Assembly: GCA_903843705.1 (NCBI GenBank)
Contig: CAIMQW010000064.1
Location: 1 to 38,743, forward strand
Direction: 5' to 3'
Source: an uncultured Holophagaceae bacterium
GTDB taxonomy: Bacteria > Acidobacteriota > Holophagae > Holophagales > Holophagaceae
Length of the DNA: 38,743 nucleotides
The notes below the pieces were generated by a model. It was not told where the DNA came from, did not search any database, and saw nothing but the letters and a program-made list of their open reading frames with translations. Made by a program: the position numbers and the translations under genes. Shown piece by piece: positions 15,335-24,055 of this stretch; the stretch's first letter is position 1; the number at the start of each line of letters is the position of its first letter.

Positions 15335-17850
15335 GACCGCTTGCCAGCGATCCAGTTGAGCGCCTCCAGAGGCGTCATGCGGTTCAGGTCCAGGGCCTCC
15401 AGCTCGGCGCGGAGGCTGTCGGGCTCCACCTCGAACATCGGCAAGGCTGGCTGGGAAGGCATGGGGGGCCGGGGCGGTGCCTCCGGGGCCTGGGCCAGCA
15501 GGCGCTGGGCCTTCTGGATGACGGACTTGGGCAGCCCTGCTAGCCGGGCCACCTGGATGCCGTAGCTGCGGTCCGCGGGTCCGAGCGCCACGCGGTGGAG
15601 GAAGTGCAGCTGCTCCTCCCACTCCTGCACTTCCACGTGGAGGTTCTGGATGCGCGAGTCCTCCGCCAGCTTGGTCAGCTCGAAGTAGTGCGTGGCGAAG
15701 AGGGTGCGCGGGGCCCCGCCCTTAAGATCCCGCAGGAACAGCGCGATGGCCTCAGCCAGGGCCAGGCCGTCCCGGGTGGATGTGCCCCGGCCGATCTCGT
15801 CGAGGATCACCAGGCTGGCTGCGGTGGCCTGGTTGAGGATCCGCGCGGTCTCCGTCATCTCGACCATGAAGGTGGACTGGCCCTTGGCCAGCTGGTCCGA
15901 GGCGCCGATGCGGGTGAAGATGCGGTCCACCAGGCCAAAGCGCATGAGTTCCGCAGGTACGAAGGACCCGCTCTGGGCGAGCACCACCAGCAGGGCCGAG
16001 GTGCGCAGGAAGGTGGACTTGCCGCCCATGTTGGGACCGGTCACCACCGCCATGGGCTGGGCGGCACTGAACTGCAGGTCATTGGGAATGCACTCGCGCC
16101 CCAGGCGGGCTTCCAGCATGGGATGCCGGGCTGCAGCCAGAGTCAGCTCCTGGTCGTCACCCAGCTCGGGCCGGGTCCAACCCGAGAGCCGCGCCCGCTC
16201 GGCCAGGGCGGCCAGCACATCCAGGGCGGCCACCGCGCGGGCCAGGGCAATCAGGTCCGCGCGGTGCTCCAATACCAGGGCCAGCAGGCGCTGGAACTGG
16301 ACCGCCTCCAGACGGGCCTGGTCGCTCTCGGCGCTAAGAATCCGCTGCTCGAAGGCCACCAGCTTCTCCGTGGTGAACCGCTCGGCGTTGGCCAGGGTCT
16401 GCTTGCGGAGGAAGTGGGTGGGCACCGCGCTTAGGTTCGACTTCGTGATCTCGAAGTAGTAGCCGAAGACCCGGTTGTACTTGATCTTCAGGCTCTGGAT
16501 GCCGCTCAGCCGTCGCTCTTCCTCTTCCAATTCCAGCATCACCTGCCGGGCGTCCCGGGCGAGGCGGCGGACCGCGTCCAGCTCGGGGTCCACGCCCTCG
16601 CGGATGACGCCGCCCTTCTCCAGGTCCAAGGGGGGCGCTTCGGCCAGGCTGTGCTGGAGGCCCTGGAGGAGCTCCCCGCAGAGTGGCGTCTCCACAGGCC
16701 AGAGGCCGAGCTCGGCCACCTCGGAGGCCCAGCCCTCGTCCTGGAGGCGGGCAGGGAGCTTCTGGAGCACCCCCAGGCCGTCGCGCAGCTGGCCCAGCTC
16801 CGGGGGCGAGGCGAGGCCCAGGGCCACGCGGCCCAGCAGGCGGTCGAGGTCCGGCACCTGAGTTAGCAGCGTCTGGATGGGTCCCCGGCGGCGGTCCTCG
16901 GTGAGCCAGGCCACCTGGGACCAGCGCCGCTCCAAGGTGCCGCGGTCGCGAAGGGGCTGTTCGAGCCAGCCCTTCAGCAGGCGCGAACCCATGCGGGTGC
17001 GGCACTGGTCCAGCAGGGCCAGCAGCGACCCGGAGCGGCCGCCGTCCATGCCGTTGGCCAGCACCTCCAGGTGCCGAGCACTGGTGGCGTCGAGCAGCGG
17101 TCCGGCGGCGCCCAGCTCGAGGGCCACGCCCTGGAGGTGGGCAGGACGGCCCTTCTGGGTGGCTTCGACCTGATCCAGCAGCGCTGCCAGGGCACCCAGG
17201 GCCGCGGGATAGGGATCCAGGCCCACGCCTTCCAGGTGCTGCCAGCCGAAGAAGGCCAGCACCTGCTGCCGGGCCCGGGAGGCATCGAAGCGCCAGGCCG
17301 GCAGCCGGGTGCGGGCCGCCTCCAGCCCGGGCAGCTCCGGCGCGCCCTCGGCCAGGATCAGCTCCTGCGGGGCAAGCCGCTCCAGGGTGGCGTGGAGGGC
17401 CTCTTCTCCCTCGCCCGGGATCACCCGCAAGGCCCCCGAGGCCAGCTGGAGCAGGGCCAGCCCCCAGGCCGGACCCACGCGATGCAGGGCGCAAAGCCAC
17501 CGGGCGTCGTCGTCGAGCCAGGTGCCCGGGGTGATGATGCGCTTGATGGCGCGGGGCAGCAGGCCCTTCACGTCCTCGGCCTTGGCCGTGGGCTCGGCGA
17601 TGGCAGCGGAGAAGCCCGCGGCCAGCAGCTTGGGTAAGTAGGACTCCAGTGCGAAGTGGGGCACCCCACACATGGGCGTCTCGCCCTCGGTGCCCTTGCC
17701 GCGCTGCGTGAGGGCGATCTCCAGCACCGGCGCCGCCCGCACCGCATCCTCCCCGATGAGCTCGTAGAAGTCCCCCATGCGCGTCAGCAGGATGGCGTCG
17801 CCCGCCTCGCGCTTGAGGCCCGCGATCTGCTGCATCATCGGGGTGGACAT
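15331..17850 (-). CDS. mutS: DNA mismatch repair ATPase MutS
   Basis: An 839-residue protein of normal length. It recognises mispaired or looped DNA and signals to MutL. The mismatch-binding Phe-x-Glu is present in [14 protein letters not shown] near the N-terminus. The core and clamp follow, with [22 protein letters not shown] as a typical block. The C-terminal ATPase has Walker [11 protein letters not shown], Walker [14 protein letters not shown] and the FATHYFELT segment. The start at ATG 17850 ([11 protein letters not shown]) matches the usual 'STPMMQQY' opening; the long open frame upstream is antisense to the next gene and not coding. It is co-translated with the PNPOx-like gene and divergent from the LhgO-like gene. 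Confidence 0.95.
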   Translation of the reverse strand: MSTPMMQQIAGLKREAGDAILLTRMGDFYELIGEDAVRAAPVLEIALTQRGKGTEGETPMCGVPHFALESYLPKLLAAGFSAAIAEPTAKAEDVKGLLPRAIKRIITPGTWLDDDARWLCALHRVGPAWGLALLQLASGALRVIPGEGEEALHATLERLAPQELILAEGAPELPGLEAARTRLPAWRFDASRARQQVLAFFGWQHLEGVGLDPYPAALGALAALLDQVEATQKGRPAHLQGVALELGAAGPLLDATSARHLEVLANGMDGGRSGSLLALLDQCRTRMGSRLLKGWLEQPLRDRGTLERRWSQVAWLTEDRRRGPIQTLLTQVPDLDRLLGRVALGLASPPELGQLRDGLGVLQKLPARLQDEGWASEVAELGLWPVETPLCGELLQGLQHSLAEAPPLDLEKGGVIREGVDPELDAVRRLARDARQVMLELEEEERRLSGIQSLKIKYNRVFGYYFEITKSNLSAVPTHFLRKQTLANAERFTTEKLVAFEQRILSAESDQARLEAVQFQRLLALVLEHRADLIALARAVAALDVLAALAERARLSGWTRPELGDDQELTLAAARHPMLEARLGRECIPNDLQFSAAQPMAVVTGPNMGGKSTFLRTSALLVVLAQSGSFVPAELMRFGLVDRIFTRIGASDQLAKGQSTFMVEMTETARILNQATAASLVILDEIGRGTSTRDGLALAEAIALFLRDLKGGAPRTLFATHYFELTKLAEDSRIQNLHVEVQEWEEQLHFLHRVALGPADRSYGIQVARLAGLPKSVIQKAQRLLAQAPEAPPRPPMPSQPALPMFEVEPDSLRAELEALDLNRMTPLEALNWIAGKRS

Positions 17851-17867
17851 GGGGAGCCTGGGAATCC

Positions 17868-17889
17868 GTGGGAACCCCGATCTTCCCAC
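17868..17889. promoter_or_regulatory. Inverted repeat in the mutS-lhgO divergent region
   Basis: GTGGGAA (17868-17874) and TTCCCAC (17883-17889) form a perfect 7-8-7 inverted repeat in the 75-base gap between divergent genes. It has the size of a dimeric repressor operator. No regulator gene is adjacent and no clear promoter hexamers are seen. Confidence 0.3.
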
Positions 17890-17925
17890 ATTCGGCGGGC
17901 AGCCGCTGACGCTAGGATGGTTCCC

Positions 17926-19017
17926 ATGGAACAGGTGGAGTGTGTCGTCATCGGTGCGGGCGTGGTGGGCCTGGCCCTGGCGCGGGAGTTGGCACTGCGG
18001 GGGCGCGAGGTCCTGGTCCTCGAGGCGGAGGACCACATCGGCACGGGCATAAGCTCCCGCAACAGCGAGGTGATCCACGCCGGCATCTACTACCCCACGG
18101 GGTCGCTCAGAGCCCGCCTCTGCGTGGCGGGCAACCGGGCCCTCTACGCCTTCTGCGCGGCCCACGGGGTGGCCCACCGGCGCTGCGGCAAGCTGATCGT
18201 GGCCGCCGACGAGAGTGACTTGCCCGCCCTGGAGCGTATCCGCGCCCAGGCCGAAGCCAACGGCGTGCCAGACCTCCGGTGGTTGACCTCGGCCGAGGCC
18301 CTGGCGCTGGAGCCCCGCCTGCGCTGCCAGGGGGCCCTGCATTCCGAGGGCACTGGCATCGTGGACAGCCACGGTCTCATGCGCGCCCTGGGCCTGGATG
18401 CCGAGACCCACGGCGCCGCAGTGGTGCTGAGGAGCCCGGTCCTGGGCGGGCGGCTCAGCGCCCAGGGACTGGAGGTCCGGGTCGGCGGGGACGAGCCCAT
18501 GACCCTCCAGGCGGGCCAGGTATTCAACGCCGCAGGCCTTGGCGCCCAGCGCGTGGCACAGGGCTTCGAAGACCTCCGCCCCGGCAGCGTCCCGACCCTG
18601 CACCTGGCCAAGGGCAACTACTACAGCCTCGCGGGGACTGCTCCCTTCTCCCGGCTGGTGTATCCCATTCCTTCCCAGGGTGGTCTGGGCGTGCACCTCA
18701 CCCTGGACCTGGGCGGTCAGGCCCGCTTTGGACCCGACGTGGAGTGGATCGACCAGGAGGACTACGACGTGGACCCGCGCCGGGCTGATGGTTTCTATGC
18801 CGAGATCCGCCGCTACTGGCCGGGTCTGCCGGACGGGACGCTCCAGCCTGCCTACGCGGGGATCCGCCCCAAGATCCACGGGCCGGGGCAGCCCACACCC
18901 GACTTCGTCATCCAGCGCGAGGACGCCCACGGGCTGCCGGGCCTGGTGAACCTCTTCGGCATCGAGAGCCCGGGCCTCACGGCCTGCCTGGCCCTGGCGG
19001 AGGAGGTGGCGGGCTGA
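17926..19017 (+). CDS. lhgO: FAD-dependent oxidoreductase, LhgO (L-2-hydroxyglutarate oxidase/dehydrogenase)-like
   Basis: A 363-residue DAO-fold flavoprotein. The FAD-binding Rossmann motif is [20 protein letters not shown] at the N-terminus, followed by the acidic strand end [42 protein letters not shown] is a strong signature of the L-2-hydroxyglutarate dehydrogenase family. The C-terminal [12 protein letters not shown] and [21 protein letters not shown] are also typical. It likely oxidises L-2-hydroxyglutarate or a related 2-hydroxy acid at the membrane or in the cytoplasm. AGGA eight bases before ATG 17926 supports this start; an ATG three codons earlier is possible. The stop overlaps the ThrE-like start by one base. 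Confidence 0.85.
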   Translation: MEQVECVVIGAGVVGLALARELALRGREVLVLEAEDHIGTGISSRNSEVIHAGIYYPTGSLRARLCVAGNRALYAFCAAHGVAHRRCGKLIVAADESDLPALERIRAQAEANGVPDLRWLTSAEALALEPRLRCQGALHSEGTGIVDSHGLMRALGLDAETHGAAVVLRSPVLGGRLSAQGLEVRVGGDEPMTLQAGQVFNAAGLGAQRVAQGFEDLRPGSVPTLHLAKGNYYSLAGTAPFSRLVYPIPSQGGLGVHLTLDLGGQARFGPDVEWIDQEDYDVDPRRADGFYAEIRRYWPGLPDGTLQPAYAGIRPKIHGPGQPTPDFVIQREDAHGLPGLVNLFGIESPGLTACLALAEEVAG

Positions 19018-20270
19018 TGGGGCTACCCTGGGGCATGGATGTCCCCCAGCCTGTCCTTCCCCAGTCTGCCGAACCGCCGGAGATCTCCCTCTGCCTGGAG
19101 CTGGGCCGGGCCTACCAGGCCTTCGGTATTCCCGCCCACCGCTTCGAGGACGCCCTGGGCCGCATCGCGAAGCGCCTCGGCCTGGAGGGCCAGTTCTTTG
19201 CGCTGCCCACGGCCTTCTTCGCCACCCTCGGGAAGGGCGGCCAGAACTGGACCTTCATCCAGCGCAGCCGCTCGGGGGACGTCAACCTAGCCAAGCTTTC
19301 GGATCTGCAGGACACCACCGATGGGCTCATCGATGGCAGCCTGTCCACCGGCGAGGCCCGCGACCGCGTACGAGAGATCCTCGCCGGACCGGATCGCTGG
19401 GGAGCCCTCCTGACGGTGCTCTGCTTTGGCCTGGGCTCGGCGCCTGCGGCGGTGTTTTTCGGGGGAGGGTGGCGGGAGATGGTGCTGACCGCCGTCCTCG
19501 GCAGCCTGGTAGGCACCCTGGTGGTCCTGCTGGGACGGCGGGCCGGACCTACCCAGCTGGTCTATCCCTTGGCGGGCACCCTCGTGGGTTTCCTGGCGCT
19601 CGCCGCCGCCTACCGGTTCCCGCACGTCTCACCTCAGGTGCTGACTCTGGGCGGGCTCATCATCCTGATCCCGGGCCTGCGGCTGGTGGTGTCCATGAAT
19701 GAGCTGGCCACGGGCAACCTGGTGGCAGGGACGGCCCGCCTGGTGGACGCGGCCATGACCTTTCTCTCACTGGGCTTCGGCGTGGCCCTGGGCCAGCGCC
19801 TCGCCGCGCCGATGCTGGACCAAGCCCTGCTGGGCGTGCCCCTGCCCCTGCCTGGCTGGACCCTGCTGCCGACCCTGCTGCTGGCGGCGGCAGCATTCAT
19901 GGTGATCTTCAAGGCCCGGCCCTCGGACCTGCCCTGGATCTTTGGCGCCTGCGCCCTGGCTTTCTACGGCTCCCGGCTGGGCGCCACCCTGCTGGGGGCC
20001 CAGTTCGGTGTGGGGCTGGGCGCCTTTGCCCTGGGCGTCGCCAGCAACCTCTTCACCCGCATCCGACGCCATCCTTCGGCGGTGACCCTGCTGCCGGGAC
20101 TGGTGGTGCTGGTGCCGGGCGGCCTCGGCTTCAAGGGCCTCGAGTTCATCATCCAGAAGCAGCTGGTGCTGGGACTCGACACCGCCTTCCAGGCCCTCTT
20201 CGTGGCCATCGCCCTCCTCATGGGCCTGCTGCTGGCCCAGGTCGCCGTCCATCCCCGCACCGCACTCTGA
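19017..20270 (+). CDS. thrE: ThrE-family threonine/serine exporter-like membrane protein
   Basis: A 417-residue protein that combines both ThrE parts. The N-terminal cytoplasmic about 110 residues (LELGRAYQAFGIPAHRFEDALGRIAKRLGL) resemble the DUF1212 part, and about ten hydrophobic segments follow, the last five resembling the DUF3815 half. GLIILIPGLRLVVSMNELATGNLVAGTARL and LLPGLVVLVPGGLGFKGLEFI are characteristic repeats of the two halves. It should export small amino acids by proton motive force. It starts at ATG 19017 (TGATG overlap with the oxidoreductase); an ATG at 19035 is an alternative. A T-rich hairpin lies downstream. Confidence 0.85.
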   Translation: MGLPWGMDVPQPVLPQSAEPPEISLCLELGRAYQAFGIPAHRFEDALGRIAKRLGLEGQFFALPTAFFATLGKGGQNWTFIQRSRSGDVNLAKLSDLQDTTDGLIDGSLSTGEARDRVREILAGPDRWGALLTVLCFGLGSAPAAVFFGGGWREMVLTAVLGSLVGTLVVLLGRRAGPTQLVYPLAGTLVGFLALAAAYRFPHVSPQVLTLGGLIILIPGLRLVVSMNELATGNLVAGTARLVDAAMTFLSLGFGVALGQRLAAPMLDQALLGVPLPLPGWTLLPTLLLAAAAFMVIFKARPSDLPWIFGACALAFYGSRLGATLLGAQFGVGLGAFALGVASNLFTRIRRHPSAVTLLPGLVVLVPGGLGFKGLEFIIQKQLVLGLDTAFQALFVAIALLMGLLLAQVAVHPRTAL

Positions 20271-20346
20271 AGCCAATCCGCAAAGCCTGCTGGATCCAGA
20301 CCGGTGCCTGAGTGGTTAGGCGGCGACTGCCTCGAAAAAGAAAGTG

Positions 20347-20415
20347 ACCACAAAGAACACAAATGGCACCAGGTTCCACCTTTGTGCCCTTTGTGCCCTT
20401 TGTGTTATTTGTGGT
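20347..20415. terminator. Long imperfect hairpin, probable bidirectional terminator of the thrE and C1-protease genes
   Basis: Arms 20347-20369 and 20393-20415 match as an inverted repeat in 21 of 23 positions. The arms are AT-richer than the flanking genes. On the plus strand the hairpin is followed by seven T at 20424-20430; on the minus strand it is followed by a T-rich stretch (complement of 20332-20346). It sits between two convergent stops (20270 and 20438). This fits a bidirectional intrinsic terminator, though its composition and internal repeats also resemble dispersed intergenic repeat elements. Confidence 0.6.
20381..20407 (+). repeat. Tandem 9-bp repeat TTTGTGCCC (about 3 units)
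   Basis: Two exact copies of TTTGTGCCC (20381-20389 and 20390-20398) are followed by a diverged copy TTTGTGTTA (20399-20407). The unit length is a multiple of three, so it can read through as F-V-P or K-G-T repeats. The right arm of the adjoining hairpin is built from these units. Similar CTTTGTGC/CACAAAG runs are often seen between genes in many bacteria and mistranslated as short repetitive proteins (from memory). Confidence 0.65.
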
Positions 20416-20437
20416 TAACAATCTTTTTTTCTTGGGG

Positions 20438-21145
20438 TTACCGAGAAATGGTGGAGGCCTCGCCGTCTTCGTGGAGGAGGCGATCCAGGTCCTTCCAGCT
20501 GAGGGAGAAGCGCCCTTTCAGGCCCCAGTTCGGACCCCAGGAGTTGATGGCCCAGACGCGCTTCAGCTCGGCATCCACCCCCAGTAGCTCGAAGGCGTGG
20601 CCGCCGCGCGCCTGACCGGCCAGCTTTACGAAGCCCTTGGCGTCCGGCTTGTCGAAGCCCTCGTACCAGTTCACCCCCACCTCCACGGGACCCAGGGTGG
20701 ACAGGGTCTTCAGGACATCATCCAGCCCGAAGCACCAGTGGTAGCCCGTGGCATAGCCCAGGTCCTTGAGCGCCTTCATCGCGCCCAGCACCGTGGAGCC
20801 CGTGTCCTGGGGTGGCCAGACCCCCACAATGACGTCATCGCGGGTGGCCTTGCTGTAGACCTTTCGCGCCAGGGCTTCGGTGTAGCGGGCTCCCTTCTGC
20901 TTGTAGGGGGCGGTGCAGACCACGCCCACAGCGCCGTTGCCGGTGCAGGAGCCGAGTTCGCCCTGATCGAAGGCCGCCAGGGTGCGTTCCCAGGTCCGGG
21001 TCACGATCTTCGCCGCCTTGGGCAAGGACACGGGAAAGTCCTTGCTCCGCTCGTCAAAGTGCAGGTGGCGTCCCAGTCGGCCGCCGTGGGTCGACGGATG
21101 CTCGGGAATCACCCCGACGCGGTGGGGGTGGGATGAGTCGGCCAT
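20438..21145 (-). CDS. Papain-like (C1 family) cysteine protease, cytoplasmic
   Basis: A 235-residue protein with the papain triad: Gln61 (oxyanion) and Cys67 in DQGELGSCTGNGAVGV, His183 in GGHAFELLGVD and Asn201 in AINSWGPNWG. The GSC-T-G-N-A/G form, rather than GSCW, is the bacterial subclass. There is no signal peptide and no long propeptide: about 40 residues precede the catalytic domain (PEHPSTHGGRLGRHLHFD), so it may be active as made or be a small peptidase inside the cell. ATG 21145 is preferred over one 18 codons upstream because GGAGG lies six bases before it. It diverges from clpB and converges on thrE. Confidence 0.82.
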   Translation of the reverse strand: MADSSHPHRVGVIPEHPSTHGGRLGRHLHFDERSKDFPVSLPKAAKIVTRTWERTLAAFDQGELGSCTGNGAVGVVCTAPYKQKGARYTEALARKVYSKATRDDVIVGVWPPQDTGSTVLGAMKALKDLGYATGYHWCFGLDDVLKTLSTLGPVEVGVNWYEGFDKPDAKGFVKLAGQARGGHAFELLGVDAELKRVWAINSWGPNWGLKGRFSLSWKDLDRLLHEDGEASTISR

Positions 21146-21378
21146 GGGTGCCTCCGGGGTTTGCACTGCGACTGCGCTGGGGTGGGTGGATGGGATCAAG
21201 CTAGCCTAGGCCTTAAAAATGTCAATGGACGTCCAGAAAATATCCGAAAAAAACGTTCATTCGACATTTTGAGGATTCTATGAAGTGTCAGAGCTCTGAT
21301 TTTGCTAGATTAACTTTTTGAAGAAAATTTTAGTGCGAATAAGTCATATTTGGATCATCCTGGAGATCGAGGTGTCCC
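21146..21378. promoter_or_regulatory. AT-rich divergent control region of the C1 protease and clpB
   Basis: No gene is seen in these 233 bases, and about 21211-21360 is much AT-richer than its surroundings. It holds TCAGAGCTCTGA (21288-21299), a perfect 12-bp palindrome, and an inverted repeat AAAATGTC (21216-21223) / GACATTTT (21263-21270) that continues for about four more bases after a one-base bulge. TTGAAG at 21318-21323 is a possible -35-like element, but no matching -10 or CCCCAT heat-shock hexamer is convincing. No CIRCE element is seen. GAGG eight bases before 21379 serves clpB. Confidence 0.5.
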
Positions 21379-23952
21379 ATGTCCCTCCTCCCCTTCACCC
21401 AGAAAGCCAACGACGCGCTGGTGGCGGCGCGACAGCGGGCCGTCCAGGACCAGCACCCGGAGCTCGTTCCCCAGCACCTGTTCAACGCCCTGCTCACCCC
21501 GGAGGCGGGGCTGCGGCCGCTAATGGAGCGAGCCGGGCTGAGCCCGGAGTCCCTCCAGGGCCTGGCGGATGCGGCCGAAGACCTGGTCACCCGGCTGCCC
21601 CGGGCCGTCGGGGGCGCCGAGCCCCAGGTGGGTCCCGCTTTCCGACACTTCCTTGAGGTGGCCAGCGACACCGGTCGGGGCCTGGGAGACCGCTTCCTGG
21701 CCACGGACGCCCTCTTGCTGGCCCTGGCCAACGCCCACACGGACGCCAAGCTGGCCCTGGAGCGCTTCGGCCTGGACCGCAAGACGCTGGAAGCCGCGAT
21801 CCGCGAGATCCGCAAGGGCTCGCGGGTGGAGGACGAGAAGGCCGAGGAGAAGTTCGCCAGCCTGGAGAAGTACGCCAAGGACTACTCGGCCCTGGCCGCC
21901 GCCGGCAAGCTCGACCCCGTGATCGGCCGGGAGGATGAGGTCCGCCGCATCCTCCAGGTGCTCTCCCGACGCACCAAGAACAACCCTGTGCTAATCGGCG
22001 AGCCCGGCGTCGGCAAGACCGCCATCGTGGAGGGTCTGGCCCAGCGCATCCACAAGAGCGATGTGCCCGAGAGCCTCAAGGGCCTGCGGGTCATGGGTCT
22101 GGACATGGGCGCCCTGGTGGCCGGCACCCAGTACCGCGGCCAGTTCGAGGAGCGCCTGAAGGGCGTCATCCAGGAGATCGAGAAGGCCGCAGGGCAGATC
22201 GTGCTGTTCATCGACGAGCTACACCTGCTGGTGGGGGCGGGGGCAGTGTCTGGCGGCATGGACGCGGCCAACCTGCTCAAGCCCGCCCTGGCCCGGGGCG
22301 AGCTGCGCTGCATCGGCGCCACTACCCTGGACGAGTACCGGAAATACATCGAGAAGGACGCGGCCCTGGAGCGCCGCTTCCAGCCGGTGTTCGTGGAAGA
22401 ACCGGACGTGGAGGACGCCATCTCCATCCTGCGCGGCCTCAAGGAGCGCTACGAGCTGCACCACGGTGTGCGCATCCAGGACTCGGCCCTGGTGGCCGCC
22501 GCCCAGCTGAGCCACCGCTACATCCCGGACCGATTCCTGCCGGACAAGGCCGTGGACCTCATGGACGAGGCCGCCAGCGCCGTGCGCATCCAGCTGGACA
22601 GCCGCCCCGAGGTCATCGACACGCGGGAGCGGCGGGGGATGCAGCTGCAGATGGAGCGGCACTCGCTCACCAAGGAGAAGGACGCGGCCAGCCGCGCCCG
22701 CCTCGCCGAGCTCGACAAGGAGCTGGCGGAGCTGAACGAGGAGCTGGGCGGTCTGCGCGCCCAGTGGGAGAACGAGAAAAAGGACATCGAGGGGGCCCGG
22801 GGCCTCCAGAAGAAGCTGGACGACCTGCGCATCGAGCACGAGCAGGCCAAGTCCAAGGGCGACTACGAGCGCGCCTCCCGGCTGGAATACGGCGAGATCC
22901 CCACCCTGGAGAAGCAGCTGGCCACGGTCTCCCCGCGGGAGAGCGCCATGCTCCGCTTGGAGGTCGGGGAAGCCGACATCGCCGCCATCGTCAGCCGCTG
23001 GACCGGGGTCCCCGTGAGCCGGATCCTCGAGGGCGAGGTGGAGAAACTGCTGCGCATGGAAACCCGGCTCCGGGAGCGGGTGGTGGGCCAGGATCCAGCC
23101 CTCACGGCCATCTCCGACGCCCTCCGCCGCAACCGGGCGGGCCTGAGCGACCCCAAGCGCCCTATCGGTAGCTTCCTCTTCCTGGGCCCCACGGGCGTGG
23201 GCAAGACCGAGGTGGCCCGGGCCCTGGCCGAGTTCCTCTTCGACGACGAGAACGCCCTGGTCCGCATCGACATGAGTGAGTTCACCCACGAGGCCGACGC
23301 CACCCGCCTCATCGGCGCCGCGCCCGGCTACATCGGCTATGAGGAGGGGGGCCGCCTCACGGAGGCCATCCGCCGCCGCCCCTACGCAGTCATCCTCCTG
23401 GACGAGATGGAGAAGGCCCATCCCCGGATCTTCGACCTCTTCCTGCAGGTCCTGGAGGACGGTCGGCTTACGGACGGCCAGGGCCGCACCGTGAACTTCC
23501 GGAACAGCGTGGTGCTGATGACCACCAACCTCGGCAGCCAGGCCATCTTCGACGCCGGTGGCGATCCTTCCCAAGCCGAGGAGGAGATCCAGGCGGCCCT
23601 CCACGGTCACTTCCGCCCTGAGTTCCTGAACCGCCTGGATGAAGTGGTGCTGTTCCGCTCCCTGTCCAAGGAGGACATGAAGACCGTGGCCCGGATCCAG
23701 CTCCGCCGGGTGGAAGGTCTCCTCCAGGCCCAGCGCCTCGGCCTGGAAGTGCCCGAAGCCGCCCTGGACTGGCTGGCGGAGGAGGGCTTCGATCCTCTCT
23801 ACGGCGCCCGCCCCCTCAAGCGCCTCATCCAGCAGGTGGTGGTGAACCCCCTTTCCCGCCAGGTCCTCCAGGGCCTCCTCCAGCCCGGCGGCATGGCCCG
23901 GCTCGAGGTCCGCGACGGTCAGCTCTTCGTGGAGGCCGAGGCCGTCCAGTAG
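21379..23952 (+). CDS. clpB: ATP-dependent disaggregase ClpB
   Basis: An 857-residue Hsp100 protein that, with DnaK, rescues aggregated proteins. Domains in order: N-domain with two Clp-N repeats (1-145); AAA1 with Walker [14 protein letters not shown] and Walker [11 protein letters not shown]; a coiled-coil middle domain (about 400-525, Glu/Lys/Arg-rich) that marks ClpB rather than ClpA/ClpC; AAA2 with Walker [14 protein letters not shown], Walker [12 protein letters not shown] and the sensor-2 block [12 protein letters not shown]. The length is normal. The product is cytoplasmic. Heat or stress control is expected from the family, and the palindromes upstream could be involved. ATG 21379 follows GAGGTGTCCC. 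Confidence 0.96.
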   Translation: MSLLPFTQKANDALVAARQRAVQDQHPELVPQHLFNALLTPEAGLRPLMERAGLSPESLQGLADAAEDLVTRLPRAVGGAEPQVGPAFRHFLEVASDTGRGLGDRFLATDALLLALANAHTDAKLALERFGLDRKTLEAAIREIRKGSRVEDEKAEEKFASLEKYAKDYSALAAAGKLDPVIGREDEVRRILQVLSRRTKNNPVLIGEPGVGKTAIVEGLAQRIHKSDVPESLKGLRVMGLDMGALVAGTQYRGQFEERLKGVIQEIEKAAGQIVLFIDELHLLVGAGAVSGGMDAANLLKPALARGELRCIGATTLDEYRKYIEKDAALERRFQPVFVEEPDVEDAISILRGLKERYELHHGVRIQDSALVAAAQLSHRYIPDRFLPDKAVDLMDEAASAVRIQLDSRPEVIDTRERRGMQLQMERHSLTKEKDAASRARLAELDKELAELNEELGGLRAQWENEKKDIEGARGLQKKLDDLRIEHEQAKSKGDYERASRLEYGEIPTLEKQLATVSPRESAMLRLEVGEADIAAIVSRWTGVPVSRILEGEVEKLLRMETRLRERVVGQDPALTAISDALRRNRAGLSDPKRPIGSFLFLGPTGVGKTEVARALAEFLFDDENALVRIDMSEFTHEADATRLIGAAPGYIGYEEGGRLTEAIRRRPYAVILLDEMEKAHPRIFDLFLQVLEDGRLTDGQGRTVNFRNSVVLMTTNLGSQAIFDAGGDPSQAEEEIQAALHGHFRPEFLNRLDEVVLFRSLSKEDMKTVARIQLRRVEGLLQAQRLGLEVPEAALDWLAEEGFDPLYGARPLKRLIQQVVVNPLSRQVLQGLLQPGGMARLEVRDGQLFVEAEAVQ

Positions 23953-24055
23953 CCACCCCTGCCCGGCAGTCCCGCAGACGGACGCGCCCCCGCTCCCGCC
24001 GAAACTTTCCTACCTCCCCGGCCCATCCGATGAGTTTGGGGTAGCTGGAGTCGGC
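23953..24055 (+). other. Gap between clpB and the response-regulator cluster
   Basis: This 103-base C-rich stretch has no gene, no strong terminator and no convincing promoter. GCTGGAG at its end is the Shine-Dalgarno for GTG 24056. Confidence 0.4.

Noticed and set aside
15335..15622. A longer start for the PNPOx-like gene inside mutS
   Set aside because: The added residues are Gly/Pro/Ala-rich and antisense-like in composition; ATG 15334 gives the expected family N-terminus.
17851..18930. A 360-codon upstream extension of mutS
   Set aside because: It runs antisense through the LhgO-like gene; the conserved MutS N-terminus begins at 17850.
20344..20587. Short proteins of the 'FVPFVPFV' or 'NTKGTKGTK' type
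   Set aside because: They are translations of the tandem-repeat hairpin region and carry no domain or ribosome site.
21300..21378. CIRCE or sigma-32 heat-shock promoter for clpB
   Set aside because: No TTAGCACTC-N9-GAGTGCTAA element and no CCCCAT-type -10 at proper spacing from TTGAAG.
23990..24055. A flagellar sigma-28-like promoter before the HD-GYP gene (GAAA ... CCGAT)
   Set aside because: Spacing and the -10 match are poor; I do not consider it supported.
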